Source: Alphaproteobacteria bacterium (GTDB lineage: Bacteria; Pseudomonadota; Alphaproteobacteria; Micropepsales; Micropepsaceae). From it: DNA of 51,308 nt. Shown piece after piece: positions 1 to 7,922 of the stretch. The notes under the pieces were generated by a model, which ran no database searches, was not told the DNA's origin, and saw only the letters and a list, made by a program, of their open reading frames with translations. Each line of letters opens with the position of its first letter. The first letter of the stretch is position 1. A program made the position numbers and the translations under genes. Location of the stretch: assembly GCA_015654635.1 (NCBI GenBank), contig JAATGP010000068.1, positions 1 to 51,308 on the forward strand, read 5' to 3'.

Positions 1-996
1 CATCAGCTCGCGGCCGGCCTCGATGCGCTTGGCGATGGCGATTTCGCCTTCGCGGGACAGAAGCTCGACCGAGCCCATCTCGCGCAGATACATGCGCACC
101 GGATCATCGGTGCGGTCATAGGTTTCGGTGGCGCCTTCCTTGGTGGTGGTGACGGCCTTGCCGGTCTCGGCCAAAGCAGGCACTTCGGCATCGGCGCCTT
201 CTTCGGTCTCATCCGCCTCGATGACGTTGATGCCCATTTCGGAGAGCATCGACATGGTGTCTTCGATCTGCTCGGAAGACACCTTTTCGGAGGGCATAAC
301 CTTGTTCAGCTCGTCATAGGTGACGTAGCCGCGGGTTTTGGCGCGCGCGATCATCTTGCGCACACCGACATCGCTCATATCGAGGAGCGGGCTGTCGGCA
401 TCGCCGGGGGTTTCGTTCTCGCCCGGTTTGGTGCCGGGCTTGGCGGCGGCCGGCTTGACGGTCGCCTTCAGGATCTGGCCCCCCGGGGCGGGCGTCAGGC
501 CCGAGCCCTTCTTGGCAGGGGCGGGAGCGGCGGCCTGCGCTTTGGCAGCGGCCACAGGTTTGGCAGTCGCTGCCGGTTTGGCGGCGGCGGACGCTTTGGC
601 AGGGGCTTTGGCCGCAGCGCTCTTGGCGGCGGCAGGAGCCTTGGCGGCGGTCTTGGTGTCGGCGGGGGCCTTCACAGAATCATGGGCTTTAATGGGGGCC
701 TTCGCGGGGGCCGCTTTGACGGTTGCGGCTTTGATGGGGGCGGCTTTCACCGGGGCAGGTTTCACCAGGCCAGGAGCCTTGGAAGTCTTGGTTTCGATCG
801 GTTCGGCCTTGGCGGCTTTGGCCTTGGTTTTGGCCGCAGGCGCGTTCTTGGCCGCCGCGCCGTGCTTGGCGGGGGCCGGTTTCTTGGAGCCTTTGGCAGG
901 GGCCGCTTTCGCATTGGCTGCTTTGGCGGCAGGACGCTTGACGGCCTGCTTCACAACCTTGTGGGCCTTCGCCGGTTTCTTAGACTTTGTTACCAC
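1..996 (-). CDS. rpoD: RNA polymerase sigma factor RpoD (sigma-70), N-terminal part, runs off left edge
   Basis: This is the primary sigma factor, which directs RNA polymerase to housekeeping promoters. The visible 332 codons read leftward and leave the window before regions 2-4. From about residue 202 the sequence is typical RpoD: a region 1.1-like segment (SDVGVRKMIARAKTRGYVTY, DELNKVMPSE) and then region 1.2 (TDDPVRMYLREMG, EGEIAIAKRIE). Residues 1 to about 200 are an unusually long low-complexity tail of Ala, Lys and Pro. I place the start at a GTG (994-996) because an AGGG motif sits six bases upstream and an in-frame TAA lies just before it. An ATG at 376-378 falls inside the conserved region and is unlikely to be the start. 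It lies 57 bp downstream of the H1-like gene and behind dnaG, the classic dnaG-rpoD arrangement. Confidence 0.93.
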   Translation of the reverse strand, partial: MVTKSKKPAKAHKVVKQAVKRPAAKAANAKAAPAKGSKKPAPAKHGAAAKNAPAAKTKAKAAKAEPIETKTSKAPGLVKPAPVKAAPIKAATVKAAPAKAPIKAHDSVKAPADTKTAAKAPAAAKSAAAKAPAKASAAAKPAATAKPVAAAKAQAAAPAPAKKGSGLTPAPGGQILKATVKPAAAKPGTKPGENETPGDADSPLLDMSDVGVRKMIARAKTRGYVTYDELNKVMPSEKVSSEQIEDTMSMLSEMGINVIEADETEEGADAEVPALAETGKAVTTTKEGATETYDRTDDPVRMYLREMGSVELLSREGEIAIAKRIEAGRELM

Positions 997-1053
997 TTTT
1001 GACCCTGTTCCGTCGCGCGCGCGAGCGAGATGATCCAGTTAAACCCGAGCCCG

Positions 1054-1377
1054 TCACACGGGGTCGGAGGTGCCTTCTTCGACCGCAGGCGTTTCGACTT
1101 CGACTGGGGCCACCACCGGCTCGGGAGCCGGAGCAACTGTCTTCTTGGCCGTACGCTTTGCGGTTTTCCGCTTGGGGGCCGTCTTTGTGGCGGACTTTTT
1201 CGCCTTTTTTACGGCTACTTTTTTGACGGCCTTCTTGGCCGTCTTCTTGGTGGTCTTCTTAGCAACCTTTTTGGCGACTTTCTTGCCGACTTTCTTGACG
1301 GCCGTCTTTACGACCTTCTTGACGGCCTTTGCCGGTTTCGCCTTCTTCGCTTTCTTCGATTTCTTCTTCGCTGCCAT
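1054..1377 (-). CDS. Histone H1-like lysine/alanine-rich DNA-binding protein
   Basis: This 107-aa protein is built almost entirely of Lys, Ala, Val and Thr in KKxAKK-type repeats, followed by an acidic, Pro-rich tail of about 25 residues (from APAPEP onward). Such tails are typical of bacterial histone H1-like or AlgP-like proteins, which bind DNA through unstructured basic arms. No globular domain is visible. It lies between dnaG (81 bp upstream) and rpoD (57 bp downstream), all in the same direction, so it is probably cotranscribed with at least rpoD. Its composition resembles the N-terminal tail of the RpoD encoded next to it. The DNA-binding role is inferred from composition. Confidence 0.75.
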   Translation of the reverse strand: MAAKKKSKKAKKAKPAKAVKKVVKTAVKKVGKKVAKKVAKKTTKKTAKKAVKKVAVKKAKKSATKTAPKRKTAKRTAKKTVAPAPEPVVAPVEVETPAVEEGTSDPV

Positions 1378-1416
1378 TATCGGTTTCCCTCTTTGTGGTC
1401 CGCTGCGCGCGCGCCG

Positions 1417-1449
1417 GTAGAATCACAATTTATACGTATTGGATTCTAC
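1417..1449 (-). promoter_or_regulatory. AT-rich inverted repeat upstream of the H1-like gene, possible promoter/operator
   Basis: The 81-bp gap between dnaG and the H1-like gene holds perfect 8-bp inverted arms GTAGAATC (1417-1424) and GATTCTAC (1442-1449), separated by 17 bp. The spacer is AT-rich and contains a TATAAA-like hexamer on the minus strand. This is markedly AT-rich for the region, so a promoter with an overlapping operator is plausible. No convincing -35 element is visible. Confidence 0.4.
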
Positions 1450-1458
1450 GTGCTTGTC

Positions 1459-3357
1459 CTATTCCGCGGAACGGTCTCGTAGCAAGCGCAGGTGTTCAAG
1501 GCAGCTTTCTTCATTCGGCTCCTGTTTGAAGCGTTCGGACGCACGTTTGCGTTCCGGGCCCGTCTCCGCCAAAGCGCGGAGGTCATGTGCAGCACGCAAG
1601 AAGCGGGCATCGGCATCCTCGCCAGAAGCGGTCCCCTCCCCTATCTCGCTTCCGTGCGCTTTGAGACGCTGGAGTGTATCGGCCATGCCACGGAGGATTA
1701 GATGGGTCTCGAGCCCCTGATTTTCAAGTCTGGAGCCGGAGGCGGCGACGTTTAAAAGCTCCCCCCGCAATCTGTCAAGGAAGGGATCGGATATGGGTAA
1801 CGCCGCCATAAGTTCCGTATGCCGCTCGATAAGCTCTGGAAAGCCGATAAGATGGCGGAAAACCTCAATTTCTTTGACTTTCAAGGCCCCCGGATTGGGC
1901 TCGGGCGCAGCGCTGCCATCCGCCGAACTGGTTTTGGGCAGAGCCTTGCGCGCGGCTTTGACCAGCAGCGATGCCTTCAGCGCATCGCTCACCGGCTCGA
2001 GCGGCGGGGTCTTATGGAAGCCTCCGCGCGCGCCCTTTTTGCCCCCCGGCTGCCATGGCGCCCGCGGGCCTCTGGGGCTGGCGGAGCGCTTTTTGAAAGC
2101 CTCGAAGACACGGGCGTCGAAATCGCGACGGTAGTAATCGGCGATTTTGGCATCGCCGATCTTGGCAACATGCGTGGCCAGAATTTGTTCCAGACCGGCA
2201 CGGCGTTCGGGCGTGGAAAAATCTTTGTCTTCGGTTTCGCTTTTCCACAGCACGGCGCCGAGTGGAAGTGCCGCATCCAAAACCGCTTTCATGGCGAGCT
2301 GGCCGCCGGTGCGGATCAGGCTGTCGGGGTCTTCGCCGGACGGCAGAAAGGCAAAGCGCAGCGAATAGCCGGGCTTTAAATGCGGCAGGGCCAGATGGGC
2401 GGCGCGGATGGCGGCCTTGTTGCCGGCGGCATCGCCGTCGAAGGATAGAATGGGCTCGGGCGCCACCCGCCACAACAACTGCAACTGATCTTCGGTGAGC
2501 GCCGTGCCGAGCGGGGCGACGGAAGCCTCGAAACCCGCGCGTACCAGCGCAATCACATCCATATAGCCTTCGGCGACGATGATCGATTGCGCCTTGATGC
2601 CGGCGGGACGGGCGCTCGCCAAATTGTAGAGCTGATGGCCCTTGGAGAAAAATTCGGTCTCGGCGGTGTTGATGTATTTGGGCTTGGCATCGGCGCTAAG
2701 ACCGCGGCCGCCAAAGGCCACGATGCGGCCACGGCCATCGCCAATAGGAAACATCAAGCGGTTGAAAAAGAAATCGCGGGGACCGCGTTCGCCGTCGGCG
2801 GGGCGCGCGAGGCCCGCGGCGATGATGTCATCCATGGTGATGTTGAGGCCGGTCAAATGGCCGATCAAGGCGGCGCCCGCCGCAGGGGCATAGCCGAGAC
2901 GGAATTTTTTGACCGTGGCGGCATCGAGCCCGCGAGTCTTCAGATAGTCGCGGGCCTCGCGCCCCACCGGCTCATGCAATTGAGCCTCGAAGAAGAGGGC
3001 GGCGGCTTCGATAACCTCATAGAGGGATTTTTTCTTTTCCTCGCGCGCTTCGTCTTCCGGCGACCATTTGGGCAGCTCCACCCCGGCCTCGCCCGCCAGC
3101 CTTTCGACCGCCTCGGGGAAGGTGACGCCCTCGATTTCCATCAGCCAGCGAAAGGCATCGCCGCCCTTGCCACAACCGAAGCATTTGTAGGTACGCCGCG
3201 CGTTTTCAACCTTGAAGGAGGCCGATTTCTCGCCATGGAACGGGCAGCAGCCCCAGAACGCCTGACCCTTGCGCACCAGTTTGACGCGCCGCCCCACCAG
3301 CTGGACGATATCCGTCCGGCGAAGAATTTCCTCAAGCAGATGGGGTCCGTAGCGCAT
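1459..3357 (-). CDS. dnaG: DNA primase DnaG
   Basis: DnaG synthesises RNA primers for Okazaki fragments at the replication fork. The 632-aa product has the expected layout. An N-terminal CHC2 zinc finger has ligands C38, H41, C59 and C62 (CCPFH then CFGC). A catalytic core follows, with a TOPRIM fold showing VAEGYMDVIAL (Glu in the first acidic motif) and SFDGDAAG (DxD motif). A variable C-terminal helicase-binding region completes it, interrupted by a basic Gly/Pro-rich linker near residues 425-450. The length is normal. The start MRYGPHLLEEIL matches the usual beginning of the zinc-binding domain. It is the upstream gene of the dnaG to rpoD cluster. Confidence 0.97.
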   Translation of the reverse strand: MRYGPHLLEEILRRTDIVQLVGRRVKLVRKGQAFWGCCPFHGEKSASFKVENARRTYKCFGCGKGGDAFRWLMEIEGVTFPEAVERLAGEAGVELPKWSPEDEAREEKKKSLYEVIEAAALFFEAQLHEPVGREARDYLKTRGLDAATVKKFRLGYAPAAGAALIGHLTGLNITMDDIIAAGLARPADGERGPRDFFFNRLMFPIGDGRGRIVAFGGRGLSADAKPKYINTAETEFFSKGHQLYNLASARPAGIKAQSIIVAEGYMDVIALVRAGFEASVAPLGTALTEDQLQLLWRVAPEPILSFDGDAAGNKAAIRAAHLALPHLKPGYSLRFAFLPSGEDPDSLIRTGGQLAMKAVLDAALPLGAVLWKSETEDKDFSTPERRAGLEQILATHVAKIGDAKIADYYRRDFDARVFEAFKKRSASPRGPRAPWQPGGKKGARGGFHKTPPLEPVSDALKASLLVKAARKALPKTSSADGSAAPEPNPGALKVKEIEVFRHLIGFPELIERHTELMAALPISDPFLDRLRGELLNVAASGSRLENQGLETHLILRGMADTLQRLKAHGSEIGEGTASGEDADARFLRAAHDLRALAETGPERKRASERFKQEPNEESCLEHLRLLRDRSAE

Positions 3358-3385
3358 GGTTTAAACGTTATACCCTGTCAGGCGT

Positions 3386-3697
3386 TCAAACGACCGCGCG
3401 TAGCGTTGGGATGCCGTCTAGCTCAGATTTGATCTCGGCTTTGATCGCAGCAAGGTCGTAAGTCTGCTGCATGGCAAGCCAAATCTCCGGGCCGCCACCG
3501 ACCAGTTTTCCAATGCGCAAGGCAAGGTTGGGCGTCACCGGCCTTGCCTCGTTGAGCACGTCATAAAGCGTTGGCCGCGACACACCAAGAAGCCGCGCAA
3601 TCTCAGCCCTCGGCTTTCCCAGAGCAGGCAAAACATCCTCTCGCAACACTTCGCCGGGATGGGTGGGTTTCAGGCCCTTGAGGAGGTTCTGCGTCAT
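3386..3697 (-). CDS. higA: HigA-family antitoxin
   Basis: This 103-aa helix-turn-helix protein belongs to the HigA addiction-module antidote family. The family signature HPGEVLREDVLP is present near residues 13-24, followed by an XRE-type helix-turn-helix (RAEIARLLGVSRPTLYDVLN). In HigBA modules this protein binds and neutralises the HigB toxin and represses the operon. It starts 4 bp inside the 3' end of the toxin gene, so the two are translationally coupled. The order toxin first, antitoxin second is the characteristic HigBA order. Confidence 0.9.
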   Translation of the reverse strand: MTQNLLKGLKPTHPGEVLREDVLPALGKPRAEIARLLGVSRPTLYDVLNEARPVTPNLALRIGKLVGGGPEIWLAMQQTYDLAAIKAEIKSELDGIPTLRAVV

Positions 3698-3975
3698 GAA
3701 TGGTAATCCTCCAAATCAACTTCGGTAGCGTCCTGGCCGTCCCAGCCGAAGGTAATGCGGTAGTTTTCGCTTGCCCAAACCGCATAACGGCCCTTTTGCG
3801 CGCCTTGCAGCGGGTGAAAACGAAATCCCGCAATATCCATCTGCCCCGGCAGCGTAGCGGCGTTGAGCATTATCAGGATGCGCCGGAGACGGTCTGGCTT
3901 TTGCACCGCCAGCTTTGAGGCATCGCCCGTCTCCGCGAAGCGCTTCAAAGCCTTGCTTTTGATCGAGCGGATCAT
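3694..3975 (-). CDS. higB: HigB-family toxin (RelE/ParE fold mRNA interferase)
   Basis: A 93-aa member of the HigB/RelE-ParE superfamily. The family pattern is clear: SKALKRFAETGD near the start, then LPGQMDIAGFRFHPLQG, YAVWASENYRITFGWD, and a C-terminal DLEDYH motif whose His is usually part of the RNase active site. Toxins of this family cleave translated mRNA on the ribosome. The reading frame is intact and ends in a 4-bp overlap with higA. The start lies very close to a strong -35 element and a palindrome, so the 5' leader must be short. Confidence 0.9.
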   Translation of the reverse strand: MIRSIKSKALKRFAETGDASKLAVQKPDRLRRILIMLNAATLPGQMDIAGFRFHPLQGAQKGRYAVWASENYRITFGWDGQDATEVDLEDYHS

Positions 3976-3980
3976 GGATA

Positions 3981-4010
3981 TGTGTAATCTATTACATTAC
4001 ACACTGTCAA
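3981..4010 (-). promoter_or_regulatory. higBA promoter and nested palindromic operator
   Basis: Upstream of higB, perfect 8-bp arms TGTGTAAT (3981-3988) and ATTACACA (3996-4003) flank a 7-bp spacer. A second palindrome, GTAAT-CT-ATTAC (3984-3995), overlaps the first. A consensus -35 hexamer TTGACA on the minus strand occupies 4005-4010. The -10 is weak and would fall inside the palindrome. This fits autorepression by the HigBA complex, as known for the family. Confidence 0.6.
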
Positions 4011-4182
4011 GCAAGGAGTTACACAGTTTCCAGCGTCACAGCGACCCTGAACGGCAAATATACGTCCGCCTGCGGCCCCAGGGGAAAATGCGTGGGCGAC
4101 GCTGCGTAGAGGGCTTCTTAAGGCTACCACTGCAACCTTTTGGGGTTCATGATCAGGCACGCCAATTCGCGGGGTTCACCCC

Positions 4183-5778
4183 ATGTCACGTCAACACCCG
4201 GCTTCACAGCAGAACCACGAAGAACCCAACGGCGAGCAGAGCTGGATGGCTCTGGTTGCTGCGGTGGAACAACTGGCGGCGGCCGCCGCGCTGGCCGATA
4301 TCATTGCCATTGTCCGCAGCACCGCACGTGCGATTTCGGGCGCCGACGGGGTCTGCGTTGTATTGCGCGACGGCGAGCGCTGCCATTATGTCGATGAGAA
4401 CGCCATTGCACCGTTGTGGAAGGGCAAACGCTTCCCCCTCGCGACCTGTCTTTCCGGCTGGTGCATGCTGAACGACCAAACCGCCGTGATCCCCGACATC
4501 TATAGCGATCCGCGGATTCCCTATGACGCCTACCGGCCCACTTTCGTCAAAAGCATGATCATGGTGCCGGTGCACGCCGACCGGCCGATCGCCGCCATCG
4601 GCTTCTATTGGGGCCAGATCCGCGCCTTCAGCGCTGGGGAATTGGCCCTGATCGAAGCCTTGGGGCGCTCGGTCTCGGCCGCCTTGGCTGCGGTCAAGGC
4701 ACAGGAAAATTTGCGCGAAAGCGAACATCGCCTGGCTCTGGCGCTGGAAGCGGGCGGCCTGGGCGCCTTTGAACTGCAGCTCGAAAGCGGCGCTATTGAC
4801 GCCACCGCAAGCTGCAAAGCCCTGTTCGGCAAGGCGCCGGGGGAGGCTTTCAGCCGCGAGGACCTTCTTGCCGCCATCCATCCCGATGACCGCGAGACGG
4901 CAGCCAGGGTGCTATCCGCCGGGCCGCAGCCAGGGCGTAACGCCGTCTATCGCCTGCAGGACAGACCCACACGCCTGGAACTCGCCGGCCGTTTGGTGCT
5001 GGACGAAGGCGGTGTTCCCGTGGCCATCACCGGCGTGGTGCGCGACGTCACCGAACGTTTCGAGGCGCAAGAAAAACACGATGCGCTGCTCGGCCAATTG
5101 CTGCGCGCGGCCCGGCTCAACGATTTGGGCGCCATGGCCTCGGCGCTGGCCCATGAGTTGAACCAGCCTTTGGCCGCGGGCACCAATTACCTGAAGGCGG
5201 CCGAGCGGCTCCTCGCCAAAGATCCCGAGCAAGCCGTCAGGGCCATCAGCAAAGCCGGTGGCCAATTCCTGCGCACCAAAGAGATCATCCAGCGCATTCG
5301 CGGCTTCGTCGGCCAGGGCCAGAATCCGAAAACCAGCGAAGATTTGGAACAGCTCTGCCACGACGTGCTGGAACTGGTGCGCGTCACCACCAGCAACGAC
5401 GGCACCCAGATCTATCTGAAAGTCGAGATCGGCCTGCCCCGCATCGAGATCGATAAGGTGCAGATCGGGCAAGTGCTGTTCAACCTCATCCGCAATGCCG
5501 TGGAAGCCATGGACGGCCAAGCGCTGCGGCAGGTGATCTTAAGCGTGGCGCGCGGCGGGGACGCTATCGTCTTTTGCGTCGCCGATAGCGGGCCGGGGCT
5601 GGCGCCAGACATCGCCGCCCATCTCTTCATGCCATTTCACACCACCAAAGAGGGCGGCATGGGTGTGGGGCTGTCGCTCTGCCACAAGATCGCCGAAAAC
5701 CATGGCGGCAAGCTTTGGCATGAGCCGAACGCAAATGGCGGCGCCACCTTCTATCTGCGGCTGCCGCTCAACGGGTGA
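4183..5778 (+). CDS. GAF-PAS sensor histidine kinase (FixL/NtrB-like transmitter)
   Basis: A 531-aa soluble sensor kinase. Residues of about 25-180 look like a GAF domain. Residues of about 185-300 form a PAS fold ending in GVVRDVTERFEAQ, followed by a HisKA dimerisation helix with H324 in the phospho-acceptor motif ALAHELNQPLAA, the subtype found in FixL and DctB. The HATPase domain shows the N box (LFNLIRNAVEAM), G1 (DSGPGLAPDI), F box (FMPFHTTK) and G2 (GMGVGLSL). There are no transmembrane segments, so it is probably a cytoplasmic sensor. No response regulator is adjacent, making it an orphan kinase here. Its ligand cannot be read from sequence. Confidence 0.9.
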   Translation: MSRQHPASQQNHEEPNGEQSWMALVAAVEQLAAAAALADIIAIVRSTARAISGADGVCVVLRDGERCHYVDENAIAPLWKGKRFPLATCLSGWCMLNDQTAVIPDIYSDPRIPYDAYRPTFVKSMIMVPVHADRPIAAIGFYWGQIRAFSAGELALIEALGRSVSAALAAVKAQENLRESEHRLALALEAGGLGAFELQLESGAIDATASCKALFGKAPGEAFSREDLLAAIHPDDRETAARVLSAGPQPGRNAVYRLQDRPTRLELAGRLVLDEGGVPVAITGVVRDVTERFEAQEKHDALLGQLLRAARLNDLGAMASALAHELNQPLAAGTNYLKAAERLLAKDPEQAVRAISKAGGQFLRTKEIIQRIRGFVGQGQNPKTSEDLEQLCHDVLELVRVTTSNDGTQIYLKVEIGLPRIEIDKVQIGQVLFNLIRNAVEAMDGQALRQVILSVARGGDAIVFCVADSGPGLAPDIAAHLFMPFHTTKEGGMGVGLSLCHKIAENHGGKLWHEPNANGGATFYLRLPLNG

Positions 5779-5796
5779 AGGCGATTTCACTTCCCT

Positions 5797-5817
5797 ATAC
5801 CTCGAGCATCTAGGTAT
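5797..5817 (+). promoter_or_regulatory. Palindrome upstream of the PadR gene, probable autoregulatory operator
   Basis: Perfect 6-bp arms ATACCT (5797-5802) and AGGTAT (5812-5817), 9 bp apart, lie 31 bp before the PadR start codon and just after the kinase stop codon. PadR-type regulators usually bind inverted repeats overlapping their own promoter, so this is the natural candidate operator. Confidence 0.5.
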
Positions 5818-5848
5818 CGTAGCCACGTCGGACGGACGGAGGTTTTGC

Positions 5849-6190
5849 GTGGCGCCTGCCAATTTCATGACCGGTGTGGCCGAGCTGATGGTGCTGAGGC
5901 TGGTCAAAGACCGCGAGATGTACGGCTATGAAATCGTCGCCGCGATCCGCGAAGAGACCGGCGCCGTGGTGCGGGCGGGCGAGGGCGTGATCTATCCCGT
6001 GCTGCATGGCCTGGAAAAAGACGGAGCGCTGGCGGCCAGCCGCAAGACCGTGAACGGCCGCAGCCGGATCTATTACCGCCTGACGCCCAAAGGTCTGCGC
6101 CGCCTTGACGGGCTGGCGCAGGATTGGACGGCGCTGGCGGGCGCTGTTGACACCGTGCTGAAAGGCCGGCGCCATGCCCCAGCCCTTTGA
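5849..6190 (+). CDS. PadR-family transcriptional regulator
   Basis: A 113-aa winged-helix regulator. The PadR signature is clear: ELMVLRLVKDREMYGYEIVAAI, then the recognition-helix region GEGVIYPVLHGLEKDGALAA and the wing RSRIYYRLTPKGLRRL. I choose the GTG at 5849 because a GGAGG sits six bases upstream and the family usually has only a few residues before the first helix. The ATG at 5867 in the same frame is possible but leaves no ribosome binding site. It overlaps the next gene, a membrane protein, by 17 bp. PadR regulators are often paired with a membrane protein whose gene they control. Confidence 0.88.
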   Translation: MAPANFMTGVAELMVLRLVKDREMYGYEIVAAIREETGAVVRAGEGVIYPVLHGLEKDGALAASRKTVNGRSRIYYRLTPKGLRRLDGLAQDWTALAGAVDTVLKGRRHAPAL

Positions 6191-6851
6191 TAGCTTGCAA
6201 GAGCGCCTGCTGCGGGCCGGAATCGCACCGCGCCATGTCCGCCGTTACTGTCGCGAGCTGGAAGATCATTTCAGCGATCTCATCGCGCTGCAGAAGGAGC
6301 GCGGCTATGACGAAGCCGATGCCACGATTCGCGCCCGCGCTTTGCTGGGTGATGATGAGGAACTGACGGATGCCATGCTGGCAACGGCACGCTTTCGCTC
6401 CCTGACGGCGCGGGCGCCCTGGCTGGTGTTGGGCGTTCTGCCGCCGCTGGTGATTGTTGGCGGTTTGATCGTGCTGGGGATTGGCATGGCGGTGGCGGCG
6501 CCGCAGCATGGGCCGCATCTGCCGCTGCCTGCCTGGTGCGCCCCGCTTGCCGCCACGATTTGCAGCACCGCCAATTATGCCGTTGGCCCGCTGGCCATCC
6601 TGTTTGTGCTGGCCACCGCCTGGCGCCAGCGGCTGTACGGCCGCTGGCCGGTTCTGGGCGTCCTCGCCGCCATGCTGTTCGGCGCCATCACCACCCTGAG
6701 CGTGGTCATTCCCGAAGGCAGCCACAAAGGGGAAGTCTCTGTCGGCGTGGGGATGGGGTTGCCCGCGCTGTTGCAGAGCACGCGCTTTGTGGTGATCGCC
6801 GTGCTGGCCGTTGCGAGCCTTTTGTTATGGCAGCGCCGGAGTGCCCGCTGA
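6174..6851 (+). CDS. Four-helix membrane protein with N-terminal cytoplasmic domain, PadR-associated
   Basis: A 225-aa protein. Residues 1-80 form a soluble helical domain (RLLRAGIAPRHVRRYCREL, then DDEELTDAML) resembling the cytoplasmic prefix domains found on membrane proteins paired with PadR regulators. Four hydrophobic segments follow, at about residues 82-105, 125-150, 158-178 and 198-220. It overlaps the padR-like gene by 17 bp and is surely cotranscribed with it. No catalytic motif is visible. A role as a sensor or membrane-stress component controlled by the PadR protein is an inference from pairing only. Confidence 0.8.
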   Translation: MPQPFDSLQERLLRAGIAPRHVRRYCRELEDHFSDLIALQKERGYDEADATIRARALLGDDEELTDAMLATARFRSLTARAPWLVLGVLPPLVIVGGLIVLGIGMAVAAPQHGPHLPLPAWCAPLAATICSTANYAVGPLAILFVLATAWRQRLYGRWPVLGVLAAMLFGAITTLSVVIPEGSHKGEVSVGVGMGLPALLQSTRFVVIAVLAVASLLLWQRRSAR

Positions 6852-7398
6852 GGCCGTTTACGGCCCCTTCGCTCCGGCGCTGGGCGGGCGCTGGATTGGT
6901 GCTGCTGCTGCATGGGCTAATCGTGCTGGCCTTGCTGCGCGCCGTGGTGTTGGAGAATCTGCCGAAGAAAGGCGCGAGAGAGACCACACTGGTACTGTTG
7001 CCGCTCTTGGAACAACCGCAAAAAGCCGCGCCCGCCAAAGCCCATGGCGGTAGTGGGCCCGGGGCGGTGAGCACGCCGCTACCGCGCTTTGTCAACCCAA
7101 CCCCCCCTCCTCCCAGACGCTCAGCATCGGCCAAGCGCTGTTCGGTTGCCGCCCGGAAAATCTGCGCGACTTAACACCGGAGCAACAGGACAAATGTCTG
7201 AAACTGGCGCGCGGACGCTATGTGGCGATGAAGGATGGCTTGCCGGTCTACATCAAACCGCCGGGGCTGGCATGGGAGAGGCTGCGCAACAGCGACCTTC
7301 GCGCCCGGGAGCGCAATACCGCCGCCCCCTGCATGGCCGCCAAAGCGACGGGGACCGACTGCATCCATGACGTCATCTTCGGCAAGGGGCTGTGGTGA
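6827..7398 (+). pseudogene. Membrane-anchored Pro-rich protein, frameshifted at a C7 tract
   Basis: The frame begins with ATG 6827, overlapping the preceding gene by 25 bp. It encodes one membrane helix (GLVLLLHGLIVLALLRAVVL) and a Pro/Ala-rich linker. At a run of seven C residues (7101-7107) the meaningful reading moves to the -1 frame, giving SQTLSIGQALFGCRPENLRD and LTPEQQDKC and continuing to a TGA at 7396-7398. In the original frame the protein ends prematurely at 7174. One extra C would join the two parts. The second half has three Cys and resembles a small periplasmic domain common in alphaproteobacteria; its function is unknown. The cause could be a sequencing error, a true mutation, slippage-based phase variation, or -1 ribosomal frameshifting. 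Confidence 0.65.
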
Positions 7399-7863
7399 TT
7401 ACTTGCCGCTGAGTTGCGCCTTCACCAACGCTCCGGCTTTGCCGAAATCCATGGTGCCGGTGTAGCGCTCCTTCAGCGCCGCCATCACCTTGCCCATGTC
7501 TTTGAGAGAGGTGGCGGCGGTCTCGGCCACGATGGCGGCCACCGCGGCTTTGGTCTCGGTCTCGTCGAGCTGGCGGGGCATGAATTCGCGGATGATGGCA
7601 ATCTCGGCCCGTTCGGCTTCGGCCAGTTCGGGACGGCCGCCTTGCTCATACAGGGCCACGGAATCTTCGCGGGACTTAATCAGCTTGCCGAAGAGGGCCA
7701 GAATGTCGTCATCCGAAATGCCTTCGCGGCTGTCTTCGGTGCGCGCGGCGATGTCTTTGTCTTTGATGGCGGATTGAATGAGACGCAGCGTCCCCAGCCG
7801 CTTCTGCTCGCGCGCCTTCATCGCTTCCTTCACCGCATTCATCAACTGGTCGCGCAAAGCCAT
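7399..7863 (-). CDS. yqeY: GatB/YqeY domain protein
   Basis: This 154-aa helical protein is a stand-alone YqeY domain, related to the tRNA-binding tail of GatB. The family pattern is complete: MALRDQLMNAVKEAMKARE, LRLIQSAIKDKDIAAR, EIAIIREFMPRQL, and the C-terminal KDMGKVMAALKERYTG. It may help amidotransferase reactions on mischarged tRNA, but stand-alone YqeY has no firmly assigned role. In many bacteria yqeY lies beside dnaG-rpoD or carA, which matches its place here. Its stop codon abuts the end of the frameshifted gene on the other strand. Confidence 0.93.
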   Translation of the reverse strand: MALRDQLMNAVKEAMKAREQKRLGTLRLIQSAIKDKDIAARTEDSREGISDDDILALFGKLIKSREDSVALYEQGGRPELAEAERAEIAIIREFMPRQLDETETKAAVAAIVAETAATSLKDMGKVMAALKERYTGTMDFGKAGALVKAQLSGK

Positions 7864-7922
7864 GGCCGTCTCCTCGAGTCGGGGGTAATCTAGGCGCTGG
7901 CGGTTAGCACTACAACGCAGCC

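Noticed and set aside
338..1482. Plus-strand open frames rich in Ala, Gly or Phe opposite rpoD and the H1-like gene
   Set aside because: They are reverse shadows of Ala/Lys-rich repeats on the minus strand and have no ribosome binding site or domain.
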